64,000 bases of DNA from Artocarpus heterophyllus (GCA_025403435.1 CM046343.1:32336930-32400929); one strand, 5' to 3'. Positions 36,292 through 48,814 are shown, counted from the stretch's first letter. The notes: a model not told the origin generated them from the sequence alone. Translations and numbers: made by a program.

Positions 36292-38520
36292 CCGAGTGAG
36301 TTCAAGAACAAAGTGGTACAAGAAAATAGATAGTCCAAATGCCAAATGATGGGGGTATGAATGGAATTCGATTAAGCTCGAAAAGCATTTCAAAATGAGG
36401 CTCTGTGCAGTGTCTGAGGAGGAGAATGAAGCTTTTCCTTTTTTTTCTTCCCCTAATTTATACGCCTTGTTCTTCTCCTTGGTTTATTGGTGGAAATAGC
36501 GTTAGCTAAGAGATTTCACTCCTGCAGTTTTGACATGATAATTTTTTAATGCCCAATATACAGTTGCCAGTGAAGAATCCACAAGTTCAAAGTTTAAACC
36601 GAATACGGAGCAAAAGACCGTCTGTAAATTTGCTCTTTGGAATATGCAAGAGGATTTTTGGTGTTATTTTGTCCGTTTGTTTCGTAGATTTGAATTACAA
36701 TTTAAACCATTTTCTTATAGTAATTGACAACTTTGGTTTGAACTCATGAGTTTAAACTCAAACAGTGTTAAGCAAAAATAGCTTACAACGTAAGGCTCTT
36801 ATATGATAGTTTTTGGTTTGAACTCGTGAGTTAAAAACAATGTCACCAAGTAATAGTTTGAAATTTTTTTAGTAATGTAAAATGCAAAATGTTTAGCTCT
36901 TGAAAATTCTTACAACTTGTATGGCATTTCCAATCTCATCATGCAATTATTTTTGTAAAATTTTGGATTGTATTTGTTCGTTCTAAGAGCTTATGGTCAG
37001 CTTAGTGCTACCGATTAAACTGTAAAAAAGGCAAATTCAAGGACAAATTAACCAAAAAAAGGTTTGAAGGAACTGAATTGCCACTTCTTGAAAGTCAAAG
37101 GACCGATCACACAAACTCTATATCAGGAAAACAAGAATTGTAGAGGGCCATAAGTTGAGCAATTTTTTTTGGTGGCATGAATATAAACATATTTTTTAAA
37201 AGTGTGGAATAATATGTAAATTTTTCAAAAAGGATGGTTTGATAAATTAAAGTCAATGTAAATTCTCAAGAGAAAAAATTATATTACAAACAAATTATTG
37301 TCGAGAAATTGAAATTAAATATTATTTGAGTATGGTGATTCGAATTCAGTTTGTCCAGACTCAAAAAGCTCGCGGTGCGACAATTGGAATGAAAGAAAAT
37401 GTGGAATTTTTCGTAAGATCAATGGTGGTAGCGGAGAGATCGGAAACCTTTGTATTTTGGGCCGTTTAATTTATGTTTTTAGCCCATAGGATTTTGTTTT
37501 TGCCTCTAGATGTGATATGATGTATTGCGTTAAGGTTTGACATTATCGAATTTAGCCTCCTTATTCGCGCCACCATCTTGTAATCTTTTTAAATTTAGTG
37601 ATTTTTCTTCTCCTTTGCCTTTGGTTTTTTTCCCGCCTTCAATTTTTACATAAATCTCTATATGTTTTTGTTCTTTCTTTCAATCACATTATTTTCGTAA
37701 CAAATATTATTCTTAATTCTTTTAAAATAACCATAAGGAGATACTGATTATTATAATAATGTTTCATTTTTTTATTGAATATAATATTGTCACATTTTAT
37801 GCTATATAATTACATAATATATTTGATTAATGATATCATTTTCTTATCATATTTACCTTTTTATACTTTATTATTTAAGTTTATTTGAAAGTTATACTTT
37901 CGGTTTTCTATCTCATTGAATTACTTTTGAATAAACACATTAATTTATATGTTACCTTTAATAAATAATTGATTTTGACTGTTAAATGACCAAATTATTC
38001 TTGAATAAAATAGAAAAAATAGAACTTAAAAAAAAACAAAACACAAAAAAAACCATTTTTGAGATAAAAAAACCCTTGATTTGAATTTTTTTAAGTTTTT
38101 AATTTTTCTATGTGAGAGTATTTTAGGTAATTTTTTAGGCCAAAATTGAAGGCTAATCCAAAAAATGCATAAATTTATGTACCAATTATAACATGAAGGT
38201 TAATATTCAATGAAATAAAAAACTAAAAGTATATATTTAAATAAACCTAAAACAAATCGTATAAAAAGATAAATAATCTTTCTTCTTAAAATGAGTAAAT
38301 ATTTATTTATAAGAGAAATTGCAGCAAATAATATTTTTTTCAAAACTAATTGTAGTAAATAGAAAATTTATAATGTAGATAATTAATTTACCTTTTATTC
38401 ATTAAAAATAAATTTAAGACGCAAATAATTTATTTTCTTTTATATTTATAATGTAAATAGTTTTTTATTTATATGATAAATAAATTATTTATTTATATGT
38501 AAATATTTTTAAAACCTCCG
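36292..38520. other. NOTCHLESS 3' flank and AT-rich spacer
   Basis: No gene seen. A weak family A-like segment lies at about 36740-36860 and MITE family B at about 37843-38280. A block near 37320-37430 (with GCGGTGCGAC) resembles one at the far right of the window near 63860-63970. Confidence 0.5.
37843..38280. mobile_element. MITE-like element, family B
   Basis: About 440 bp with inverted ends: the left TTTACCTTTTTATAC...TTTAAGTTTATTT pairs with the reverse complement of the right AAATAAACCTAAAAC...GTATAAAAAGATAAA over roughly 38 bp. The interior GTATTTTAGG and TTTTTTAGGYCAAAATT segments recur in the copy at 62370-62861. Non-coding. Confidence 0.55.
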
Positions 38521-38571
38521 GCTAACTTTAGAGGGGTTCACAAATCTGCTATTTGCCTGGTTGAAAATCAT

Positions 38572-38591
38572 TGGGCTCACCGGTAGGCCCA
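38572..38591 (+). promoter_or_regulatory. Two site II motifs upstream of the Sel1-repeat gene
   Basis: TGGGCT at 38572 and GGCCCA at 38586, about 120 bp before the ATG. Site II motifs are common in plant genes for mitochondrial and growth-related proteins. Confidence 0.4.
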
Positions 38592-38707
38592 TGAACCCCT
38601 TTATTTAAACCGTGCTCTCACTTGAACGTCGTCTTCTTCAGTGTCGCCGGTTGGTTTCACGGGCGAAAAACCAAGTCTGACACAGTCGCTGAGAAAAGGG
38701 GGGGAAA

Positions 38708-41033
38708 ATGATGAAGAAGCTCTTCTTCACGAGGCCCAATCAGAGATCACTTTCAGTTTCTCTCCTTCTATTCAGCCAAAAGGTTTATACCTTAAATCCA
38801 CCATTTTTCCCAACATTACACTTTCTCCAGAAATCAATTTATTTATTTTTTTTTTTTGCAGAGAGAAATACATAGCAGGAACAAGAAGGCCACGGAGTTT
38901 ATAGCCAAAGGATGGGGTGCTCTCACGGAAGTTGACAGAGTCATTGTCGGCGCCGAGCGCCATGATAAACGCCTTATTCCTCTTCTCAGAGTAATGACTA
39001 TAAATTAATTTCTTTAGTTTCTTTCCTGAGCTTGAATTTCGCTTTGGATTTAACAAATTCGTTAAATTTCTCGATTAGTGCGTTGAAGAAATGTTAATTT
39101 TTTTGTTACTTGTTTATGTAATTATGCTTTTTATATGATTAAAATGTAGATAGAGATTCTATGATGGAGTTAATTAGGGTTTTAAGCATTACAGAAGTTG
39201 ATTCAGTTTTAAGTTGTAGTATACTTCATCATGTCTTTTATGCTCTGGTCAAGGAAACTGGTTTTCAATGTATAGGAAGTTTATTTACTGAATTTTTCTG
39301 ATTAATCTAGTTGATTTCTTTTGGTATTTTGTGAAATTCTGTTCATACGTGAAAATTTAGAAGCAGGGGCTGTAACATGACATTTATTTGCGTAATACTG
39401 GTCTACGATGAGTAAATTACTAGTTATTATGCCTTTCAAAGTCATTGTTACATAGAACAAATGCCGTGTCACAGTTTATGTGTAGGATGGGTACTTCATG
39501 AGTGACCGAAATCTTTGCCTTTGATATGGTATCGGTGAAATAAATCGATTTGAGTATATTTTCTAGTCTATTGTACCATGTTTCTTTGCGTGTGTATCAG
39601 AGAGCAAAGGAAAATTTTGAGTTGGCTCTAGAGGCTGACAACTCCAATACACATGCCAGATATTGGTTGTCCAGATTGCATATGAAATACCATGTCCCTG
39701 GGGCTTGTATAGCAGTGTAAGTACTACTTATATTCAGCGTCTATTTTATTTGTTAATTTGTGTAACTTATTTCTTGTGTCATTACTACTGTGCTTTACCA
39801 TGGTATCATGCCAAGGAAAAAAGAAATGGAGAAGGGATTATGGGGATTCTCTTTATGTTTATAACAACTAAAAGGAAGGATTACTGCTTAAGCTAGTTTG
39901 GTTTTGGAGGGAGTTGGTTGAATGGACATATTAAACCTGTTAAATACAAAGACCAATTTGGAGGTTAAATAGTTGTTCTGAGCTAATGAAATCCAAAGGA
40001 AAAAAAGGTTAAAAATATAAACTGGATCCTTCTCTTTTGCCAGATGTTTAGCATGATAAAGAATTTTGTTTAGCATGATGAAGAAAACAAAATTCCAGAC
40101 TCTTTTTTTTTTTTTTGGTTTTTGTAAACCAGAGTCTTTTAAATGTTCTTCAATTTATTGCGATCTGTAGTTGAATAATTCTACGTGCTTATTTTTTTGC
40201 TCCGTGTTAGCATTGGTTGCGGATGATTATCATTTTCTCTGAACCTTTTCATTCTATAAGCTTTTAGCTGATTGTTTCCTTCATTGTACCAGGGGAGCCG
40301 CATTGTTAGTAGAAGCTGCAAATATGGGCCATCGAGATGCACAATACGAGCTAGGTTGCCGAATGAGAGTTGAGGTTAGGTTCCTTCAGGTCATATTATG
40401 TCTGGCCTCTTAAGAAATTTTAAGCTGACTTTATGCACTAGCAATGGAAACTAGAATAGTATCCACTTGTTTGAGCAGCAGTTGAGACAGTTGCCGCATG
40501 CATTTTGTTGTAAAAATCATTTTTTCGTGACCTTTTACGCTCTAAATACTTCTGATTTCCCTTTTTTTCTTTTTTTCTTTTTTTATATCCACGATTTGAT
40601 TCCCTTTTTTCTTTTTGTCAATTTTAAAACTTATTGTTTTATAGAATGTTTGTAATGCTTGTCGCTTGGTTTTTGAATAGAATCCGTATGTCAAGTCTGA
40701 TCAACAAGCTTTCTATTATCTGGAGAAGGCTGCCGACCAGGTATATTTCTGGAACAACAATATAGATCTTGTGATTATTATTATTATTTTTTTTGGTTTT
40801 TGAGTTCTTATATATTTGTTGAATTCTTTTCATAAGTATGATGCATTATAAAAGTGCAAAAAACTCACCCAATTTCGCTGTGTGTAGCTTCATCCAGGTG
40901 CCCTTTACCTGTTAGGTGCTGTATATTTGACAGGAGATTGCGTGAGGAGAGACGTAAACTCAGCACTTTGGTGTTTTTACAAGGCATCTGAAAAGGTGGA
41001 TTATTGCAATTTCATTTTTGAAGCGCAATAGAT

Positions 41034-41072
<39 letters not shown>

Positions 41073-41980
41073 GAATCGTAACCGTATATTGGTCATTAAG
41101 AGATTATCAAACTTGAAATGGTGAAGCTCTTTGCAAGCGTTTTATTTCAAAACTTGTGCCTGAAATGACTTGGATATTTTTAGGTTAACCAAATCTGAAA
41201 TACTTTTAATGAGATGCAAATTTCTGCAGTATTTTATTTTGGCCCATAGTTGTAACTGCTAGCTTTCGTTATTGCCCAATTGTAAGGTCGTCTTGCTGAT
41301 TACAATTACAAACTACAAGTTAGAAAAAGGAAAAGAGCTTGGACATTTTGTTTTAAAAGTTCTCTTATGACTTTAACAAGTGTACATTATTTTTTCCTTA
41401 ATAAAAGAAGAAAAACTGCTCAATTGGTGTTTAGTGGGTGCGTGAGTTCTGTTTAATGTGTGAATATATATACACATGCATAAAACTAGTACATATTATT
41501 TACCGTCAGCTGGAATACATGCAGGGACATGCTGGCGCAGCTATAGCATGTGGGTCTCTTCTTCTTAAAGGTTCAATTCTTTCTGTTGTTTTTTGTTTTA
41601 ATGATTATCTTAATTATTATACTTGGGCTTCAAGAATATTAGCCATGGCCATGATTTGTTCACATCTTGCTCCTCTTCCCCTGGATCTTTCGGTCTTGTT
41701 TTTGTTTTTGTTTGTTTTTTTCTCATGCTGTTTATTTATGGAACAAGGAACTAAGTAGTAATTCGTCTCAGGTGTGGAGCTCCCAGAGTCTCTATCGAAA
41801 TTAAGTTTAAAAAAGATTCCTTTATCCAAAAGAGCAATAATAGAAGTGGAAAGCCCTCCAACGAATCGAGTAGAGATGGCAAAAGAACAGTTTGAGATCG
41901 CAGCCAGAGCTGGATGTGATCTGGGACTAAAATGGTTGGAAAGACTTGAAGAGGAAAAGAAGCATTTACTGACTAGATAG
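38708..41980 (+). CDS. Sel1-like repeat (HCP-like/TPR-like) protein
   Basis: Helical-repeat scaffold protein; exact function unknown to me. Exons 38708-38782, 38862-38990, 39601-39716, 40293-40374, 40681-40740, 40888-40995, 41525-41570, 41772-41980, all in phase, coding 274 residues. Sel1-like repeats are visible as [21 protein letters not shown], then [36 protein letters not shown], then [25 protein letters not shown], and a last [21 protein letters not shown]. The N-terminus ([15 protein letters not shown]) is basic with almost no acidic residues before residue 28, suggesting a mitochondrial targeting peptide. A second ATG follows the first directly. The family call is firm from the repeat pattern; the location is an inference. 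Confidence 0.85.
41041..41068. repeat. AT microsatellite in an intron
   Basis: About 14 AT units in the sixth intron of the Sel1-repeat gene. Confidence 0.85.
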
Positions 41981-42960
41981 ATGCATACTGTATCCAGTTG
42001 CTTCTTTTTCTTTGTCGACCAACCCGTGATGTTATTATATTGGTATTGGTCAAATTTAGACCCGTTTTGCAAATTGCCTTGAAGATGGTAGCTTAAGTTG
42101 CTACATCCTTTATATATTAATCGAATAATAAAATGACTTGTTTTCTCTCTCTTTGTTTTTTTTTTTTTTGGAACATTGAGTGTTCTTACCTTTAAGAGAC
42201 TATGCTCATGCATAAAACATTGTCATCGTGCCTAAAGCTTTACACTTCACAAACCAAAAGCAAACCCCATCTACTTGTTTGTTTTTTCATACATGATCGG
42301 CGTGGAAAAACACCTTCTAAGAGATTTACTCCAGCACAAAATGTAAAAATGGACATAATTATCAATTGTTAATATTTTTTTTAAGACTTTAGGAGAGTAT
42401 GCACATTATGGAAAAGTGAGATCGCATGTGATAAAAAAAATAAATAGATTGAGAAACATGGTGATAAAACAGATAACCCAAACATTTTTCTTACATATAT
42501 TACTTCAAATTTCTTTCAATTTGCCAAAAATGAATTGGATACCGTTCTATCAAAAGCAATAAACAAAAGACTCCCATGTCAAGTAAATTTACAAGGTAAA
42601 AAATGGGTTTCTTATAAGATATTTGACAAACCGGTTGAAACTGAAAATTTTAGTTTAAAATTGTAGTATGTAAGGGTTTTTCCATCATAACAACTTTTTG
42701 TTTTTTATTATAAGTGTTGAAAGCTTTATAGTGGTTTCAACTGACCTGTCAAAGATGGTATTGTTACTAAAACGTTGTTCAATTAAAAGGTCTATTATCC
42801 GTGTTAATGGTTTGATTTTGTACAATTTTGATCTTATCTAAATCTAAATCTAAACTACTTATAAAAGAGCTTTGTTTTTATTCTTTTCCAACGGAAGCGG
42901 ATCTAAAACATTGGAAAGGAAATGACCAAACGCTTTGGTGGCTTTTGCTTTGTTTCGTGA
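41981..42960. other. 3' flank of the Sel1-repeat gene and spacer
   Basis: Untranslated tail, then repeats. AAGCTTTACACTTCAC at about 42235 followed by TTTTTTCATACAT resembles 18483-18525. A family A MITE-like copy lies at 42619-42756. No gene seen. Confidence 0.5.
42619..42756. mobile_element. MITE-like element, family A
   Basis: Left ATATTTGACAAACCGGTTGAAAC and right GGTTTCAACTGACCTGTCAAAGAT are inverted repeats of each other with few mismatches; the interior keeps the GTAGTATGTAAGGG-type segment. Confidence 0.6.
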
Positions 42961-42967
42961 GTTTTGT

Positions 42968-43019
42968 AGTCCCACATCGAGCGTGTGAAAAGGAAGAGCA
43001 GCGTCACAAGGCTATAAGG
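42968..43019 (+). promoter_or_regulatory. Plant snRNA promoter: USE and TATA box
   Basis: Upstream sequence element AGTCCCACATCG at 42968-42979, a full match to RTCCCACATCG, and TATAAGG at 43013-43019. The 33-bp gap between them is the spacing of RNA polymerase II snRNA genes in plants; polymerase III snRNA genes have about one helical turn less. Confidence 0.9.
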
Positions 43020-43044
43020 AACGAAAGAAATGTCTAGCCTAGGC

Positions 43045-43239
43045 ATACCTTTCTCGGCCTTTTGGCTAAGATCAAGTGTAGTATCTGTTCTTATCAGTTT
43101 AATATCTGATACGTGGGTCATTGGCCCACATGATATTAAATTAATTTTTTCAGGGGAAGAGCCCACAACAATAGCTTGCTATTGGGGCCCTTAAGCGTCG
43201 CTCAAGCGTTGCACTGTTGCTTGGGCCTGGCGCACCCCA
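43045..43239 (+). ncRNA. U2: U2 spliceosomal snRNA
   Basis: Starts ATACCTTTCTCGGCCTTTTG, the invariant plant U2 5' end, 32 bp after the TATA box. It contains the branch-point recognition segment GTGTAGTA, the stem-loop IIa region CAGTTTAATATCTGATA, an Sm-type site AATTTTTTC followed by GGGGAAGAGCCC, and the stem-loop GACAATAGCTTGCTATTG-like (here ACAATAGCTTGCTATTG). The length of about 195 nt is normal. U2 pairs with the intron branch point in the spliceosome. With its promoter and 3' box intact it looks functional. Confidence 0.95.
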
Positions 43240-43240
43240 C

Positions 43241-43255
43241 CAAAACTGAGTTAAA
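43241..43255 (+). terminator. snRNA 3'-end box
   Basis: CAAAACTGAGTTAAA directly after the mature end fits the plant snRNA 3' box CA(N)3-10AGTNNAA, which directs 3'-end formation. Confidence 0.75.
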
Positions 43256-44780
43256 TGGCTTCTTGCAAATGGTTGCCGAAATGGGTCTCAGGTAAGGTAT
43301 TGGGCCAAAAGTGGTGATATATTCTAATTATTTGTGTAATTAACCTTTTTTTCCCACTTTATACTATTAGTGCTTTTAATGACAATTAGATAAAAAATTT
43401 CAAAGTCTAAAACTTGGTTATTGAATTAAGTCCTTTTATTTATTTTTTTTATAAGTTGTTTTAGAAGTTTTGGTTCAAATTAAAATTTTTAATTGAAACT
43501 ATGGTTATGTTTTTTTAATGAAATTTAAATAGTAGTGGTGTTTTTGGTTTAAATTAATGGTTTAAACCGGTTGATTTATAAACCAAATTTCCAAGTGTTT
43601 TATGGGAGGGGAGGGGGTTACATACCTTGTAAAATGTGTCCGTCGACTCTTACGACTGTTGAAGACCATTTATAAAGGTTAAAAATAATTCGACTCTTAT
43701 GATTTTAAGACTATTTTATAAAGGTTAAAATGGTTAATAATAATTTTTGACTCTTATGATTATTAAGACCATTTATAAAGGTTGAAAATAATTTTTGTTG
43801 ATTACATGTTTTAAAGGATTTCTGAAACCTATTGTATGAAGTAAATACCAGTTTCCAGAAAATATTTGTTGTTTATAATAAATTTACGATATAAATAATT
43901 TATAATAAAATAAAAGATGTTAGATTTTTTAAATCTTTTGAAATAAATATTACTTTTTAAAAATATTTAGAGTAAATAAAAAATTTATGATGTGAAGATA
44001 AATATTTCTTTTGTATCATAAATCTATTTATTAGGTAAATAAGAATTATTTACATTTTAAACAGAAAAGTATATAAATTATTTATAAAATTTGTTATTTA
44101 TTATAATTAGTTTTAAAAAGTGATATTTGCAATAATTTTTACATAAATTTTATTGTGTAAATATTATAAAAATTATTTAGATTATATACAGAATGATAAA
44201 TAAAATATTTACACTTTAAATTAATTATTTATATAAATAAAAATTATTTATATTGTAAATAAATAAGTAAATAAAATATTTACGCCATACAATAGATATT
44301 TATTATAAACATTTTCAAAACTCATTTTTCACTACTATTAGTTTTGAAAAATTGATTTAATTTCTCTAAAGGGGTTTATCAACTTCAAAATATTATAATT
44401 TACAAAACGAAAGCTTCAAATATAAGAGATTTATTTTTGCTTTGCGTATAAAGGTTTATTCACTTTGATACATAACACTTAGAAAAGAATTTTGTCAACT
44501 CCAGATGAAAATAGATAATACATCTTTCATTTTTCGAATTCTGCATTCAATTAAGTGATTGCATAACAAAATAAAAAATCATCTCAAAAAATAATGTAAA
44601 TTTTAAACAAATCTCATATATGCTACACCCTCCAACTTTTTTTCCCTTTTTTTCTTTCTTCTTATTTATGTGTGAAATATAAATCCTAAACAAATCTCAT
44701 ATATGCTACACCCTTCAACTAGTTTTTTTTCTTTCTTTTTTTTAGCAGGCAACAGTAAATCTATGATTTTATATGGTCCT
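43256..44780. other. AT-rich spacer between U2 and serine racemase
   Basis: No gene seen. Short repeated phrases at 43640-43800 (CTCTTATGATT...AAGACCATTTATAAAGGTT, three times), and a duplicated phrase AACAAATCTCATATATGCT at about 44608 and 44689. Confidence 0.5.
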
Positions 44781-44830
44781 TAATTTGAGTGAATCCGTAG
44801 CTGTGAAAACGAAACACCGAACGAGAGAAA

Positions 44831-47054
44831 ATGGCAGACGAATCGAAACTGCAAGAACAGGTCCCACAAAGAATTTTATTTTTATTTATTTTTTTTGGGT
44901 AGATGTAAGTCAAGATTTTTCATAATCATTGACACCAATTCTTGCAAACACTTGTATTAGTCGCTTGTTGTGCTGATTCTTGATGAATAATTACTGGGTT
45001 TGTTTCATTTCAAGTAGTTTGCCATTAGAATCCTTCAAGTTGTTTTCTTTTATTACTTAAAAAAAAAAAGGTTGTTCTTTTTGTGAGCTAAAACGATTCT
45101 TTGAGAGTTGGTCAGTTCCTGTAGATGGAAGTAGAAAGCCAGACAAGAAAGGGAAAATATGTTGCTGATATTTCCTCAATCAGGGAAGCAGAAGCTCGAA
45201 TCAGGCCTTTCATACACAAAACTCCTGTTCTATCATCTGAATCTTTGGATGCTCTTTCAGGAAGACGACTTTTCTTCAAATGTGAACTTTTTCAAAAAGG
45301 GTGAGAGGCTCTATTTATAGCAGTTTAATGGTCAAAGTTCAGTTGGTTTATGTATATGTGTGTGTGTGTGATAACTATGATGTTTCAAGCAAAAAGTAAG
45401 ATAATTTTTTGTTTCCTTCTTAACTACATAGCGGTGCTTTTAAGTTTAGAGGTGCCTGCAATGCTGTATTTTCACTCAGTGATGATCAGGCAACTAAAGG
45501 GGTTGTTACACACAGCAGGTTTACTCTGGACTCATTTATGTTTTCTAGACTTTTGAAAAATTCCAAGTATTCACTTTAGATAACATGAATACTTCTGTAA
45601 CAATATATAAGTCTCATAGTTAGCATGTGAATCTATGATTGGTTAAAACCTATAGTCACGGTGACTGATGACACAGTTTTTATTTATTTTTCCTTGGTGA
45701 TTTGTGTTTGTGATTATTACCTGATGTGTTCTTCCAAACGTAGTGGAAACCATGCTGCAGCATTGTCTTTGGCTGCAAAGCTACGGGGAATCCCTGCATA
45801 TATAGTTGTACCAAAAAATGCTCCACAATGTAAAGTTGAGAATGTCAAGCGGTACGGAGGTCAGATAATCTGGAGTGAGCCCAATATGCAGTCAAGGGAA
45901 AGTACTGCAGCCAAGGTGTTGCAAGACACTGGTGCAGTTCTTCTGCATCCTTATAATGATGGGCGTATAATAAGGTAATATGGTTATCGTTATTTAAATA
46001 TTTTTGCAACATTTTTTAATGCACTTTTAAATCTTGGGATTGAAAACCATGTAAGACTTGTGAAAACATTTCATGAAAAGCACACTATTGTATTGCTTTA
46101 GATCTTTTGGGGATAATGTCTTAAAATCCTATTTTCTCTATTAGGTTTTTCCCTTGTTCTAGTACTCTAAACTTATGACTTGTGTTCAAATGCATTACGG
46201 CTTTGTGATGTGGTTTTCATTTGTTCTTGCAGTGGGCAGGGAACCATATCATTGGAGCTTTTGGAGCAAGCCCCACAAATTGACACTATAATAGCCCCTA
46301 TAAGTGGTCTGTTTGCTTCACTTTAGCTTCGAATTTTTACTCCACCATCGTTTTGTTCCTCTGAATATTACCATTGATGTTATGGAATTATTTCTCCTAT
46401 GAAATGTAGGAGGTGGTTTGATATCAGGTGTGGCATTAGCTGCCAAGACCATCAACCCTGCCATCCGAGTAATAGCTGCCGAACCTAAAGGAGCAAATGA
46501 TGCAGCTCAGTCCAAAGTAGCTGGTAAAATAGTAACATTATCAGAGACCAATACTGTCGCGGATGGGCTTCGAGCTTTTCTTGGGGATCTTACTTGGTAC
46601 ATTACAACACTTAAAATTCTGGTGTCATCTAAATGGTGCATTCAGTTTGTCTTTGATTTGATTTTATTTGTTTGCCATCAGTTCATGCATGTCGGTCATT
46701 ACTAGCTGTCCTTGATTAATTTCATATGCCTTTGATTAATTAGCAAATTTCGCGTTGTGTACCAAAACTTAGCTCCCATATTTTACTCTGCCTCTGCATT
46801 GGAACAGGCCTGTAGTACGAGATTTTGTAGATGACGTCATAACTGTAGAGGACAATGAGATAATAGAAGCCATGAAACTCTGCTACGAGATTCTGAAGGT
46901 TGCCATTGAACCTAGCGGAGCAATAGGTTTAGCTGCTGTTTTATCCAATAGTTTCAAAGAAAATTCTGCTTGGAAGGGTTGTAGGCACGTTGGAATTATT
47001 CTCTCTGGAGGTAATGTAGATCTTGGTGTCCTATGGAATTCACTTAAAAGATGA
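44831..47054 (+). CDS. SR: Serine racemase, PLP-dependent
   Basis: Fold-type II PLP enzyme that interconverts L- and D-serine and also dehydrates serine. Exons 44831-44860 (uncertain), 45125-45300, 45432-45518, 45744-45974, 46233-46306, 46410-46596, 46808-47054, in phase. The PLP lysine lies in GGAFKFRGACNAV, the substrate loop in HSSGNHAAALS, the phosphate-binding loop is SGGGLISG, and the end is ILSGGNVDLGVLWNSLKR. If translation begins at the ATG at 45125, directly after a splice acceptor, the protein is 333 residues, close to 331 in Arabidopsis; the upstream ATG at 44831 (context AAAATGGC) would add MADESKLQEQ and needs the weak donor GTCCCA. No lesion in the conserved part. The related threonine dehydratase is less likely because there is no regulatory ACT domain and the length matches serine racemase. 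Confidence 0.92.
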
Positions 47055-47400
47055 CAACTATGTACCTTATTGTTCATTGTTCTTGAACTATCACTTTGTG
47101 TGGCCCTAGTTGCTTCCTTTTAAAGACAAAGTCATGAAATCCATTCGGTGATTTTTATCTGCTACAAACTAGTGACTGACAGTTAAATCCAGTAAGTGAG
47201 AGATGCTGTAATTTTTCTTTGTTGGGTAAATATCACTGGCCCTTTACTCTAACTACCATATTATTATTCAGCCAGCTGGAAGCAAGTACATGGCTTCATG
47301 CTTAGTGGGAGACGAAACATGTTATTATACTCAAAAGCAACTTTATAGCTAGAAGTGCTACATATTATATACTGTTAATAATATAAAGCCTTTTTTTTTT
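47055..47400. other. Serine racemase 3' flank
   Basis: Probable untranslated tail and spacer. From about 47400 the sequence begins to match the upstream flank of the NLR gene at 54 kb. Confidence 0.5.
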
Positions 47401-48290
47401 TTGCTTTGAATAATTTAAAGCCAATTGCACAGGAGGGATAAATACCTTAATCATTTTGTCTTATTATGTAGGCGACAAAGTAATGTGCACTAATCTAGCC
47501 AGTAATCCAATTTATTATAATAATTAAAAAATAAATTCCAACATTTACAAGAGGAAATATATACCTTAATCGTTATCTATAGTGGAGTACTACTTCAGTT
47601 GTTGATATGTTCCACACCAAAGTTCCGAAGAAAACATGAGAGAGAGGTGACTGAGGCTGTTGTTTAGTTTGTCTTGAGAGTTGATTCTCGAAGGAAAGGA
47701 GGTCTGAAGAGTATGTTGAAGAGGTCTGTTTACATTTTGAATGAAGGATTTGAGCTTCATCAAGTTGGATCGGAGATGGAGAGAATTTCAAACAACATTT
47801 GCACCCTGACCTCGGCTTCACATACATACGGTGTACCCGAATTAACGATCAATGAATGCGCAAGTTCCTCAATCCAGAAGCGAAGAGAGCTGAGCTGAGC
47901 CTATTCTCAAGTTGCTGAACGTGATGTCGTTGGACTTGACAAAGACATCAAGGAGTTGGTAATGCATTTGGCGGAAAAAGGGCAGGATGGGTGGTTTTGG
48001 GAAGACCAATCTTGCAAGATGGGATGGTTTAAAAGCTGCATTTCCAGAAGATGAGACGAATGCCAAAATAATATTACTACATAGGAAAATAATATTTGAC
48101 CGAATACTATGTTAAAAGTCATTTACTTGGTTTGAAAATATAGTTCAAACTAACCGTTTAAATCAAAGTAGGTTTAAAATTTAAATTTTATGAGAGAATA
48201 CACCATAGCAAAATTGATTTTGAGCCATAATTTTGTGGTTTGAACGACAGTCCAAAGAATGTAGAACTATAATTAATTATTTACACACAA
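47400..48290 (+). pseudogene. Collapsed NLR (CC-NBS-LRR) copy
   Basis: A miniature relic of the NLR gene at 54.3 kb. The 5' flank (GAGTACTACTTC...) and the start of the coding region match; then three internal deletions remove most of the gene. The frame jumps from GAGGCTGTTGTTTAGTTTG to the LKVDSRRKGGLK segment, keeps part of the coiled coil and linker (FELHQVGSEMERIS), jumps into the P-loop (GRMGGFGKTNLA-like), then to GLKAAFPEDETNAKI. The 3' flank from about 48090 matches the region at about 58930-59125 downstream of the full gene. In-frame stops occur (TAG near 47667, TGA near 47895). Not functional. Confidence 0.85.
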
Positions 48291-48814
48291 AACATTTAGA
48301 AAAATTAAACAAATACTTCAAAAAAAAAACTAAAATAATTTAAGGATACATAAAACACACATATTTATACGGTTTTTTTTAAGTGATTTAAAATAGTTAT
48401 CTAACACACAAATGCTGATTAATCAAATAAAATGATATTTATTTATTTATTTTTTGGTTGTTTGTTTACAGTATGGATACTTTAATAAACATCAACAAAA
48501 TCATATGAATATTAATGTGACTTTCAATTTAAAATATAAGTGTAACATGTACGAGGATTAAACTTGTAGACGATAATCTACATAATCGGTAATAAATTAA
48601 TTAAATTTTGAGATTTTTAATTAAATATTAGAAGCATGGTCTGATCCCATTAATGTTTATATTATCATGTTCTCTGACATAACAACTCTAGCTTGATAAT
48701 TGTTCCTTTTAAATGCATAAAAGCTTGATAATTCTACAGTTTATTTGTCATTAAATCATTTTACATATATGGCCAATTGTAGAGAATAGAGAATTTGAAT
48801 GTCCTTCATGAAGC

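Noticed and set aside
41041..41068. AT-rich run considered as a TATA or origin-like signal
   Set aside because: A plain AT microsatellite inside an intron; similar runs occur elsewhere in the window (19150, 19612).
41617..42213. 198-codon open frame on the minus strand over the end of the Sel1-repeat gene
   Set aside because: Low-complexity lysine/serine-rich translation of an intron and last exon in antisense; no homology seen.
42903..43166. 87-codon open frame on the minus strand
   Set aside because: It lies across the U2 snRNA gene and its promoter; the RNA explains the sequence.
44831..47054. Threonine dehydratase as the identity of the PLP enzyme
   Set aside because: No C-terminal ACT-like regulatory domain and no plastid transit peptide; length and motifs fit serine racemase.
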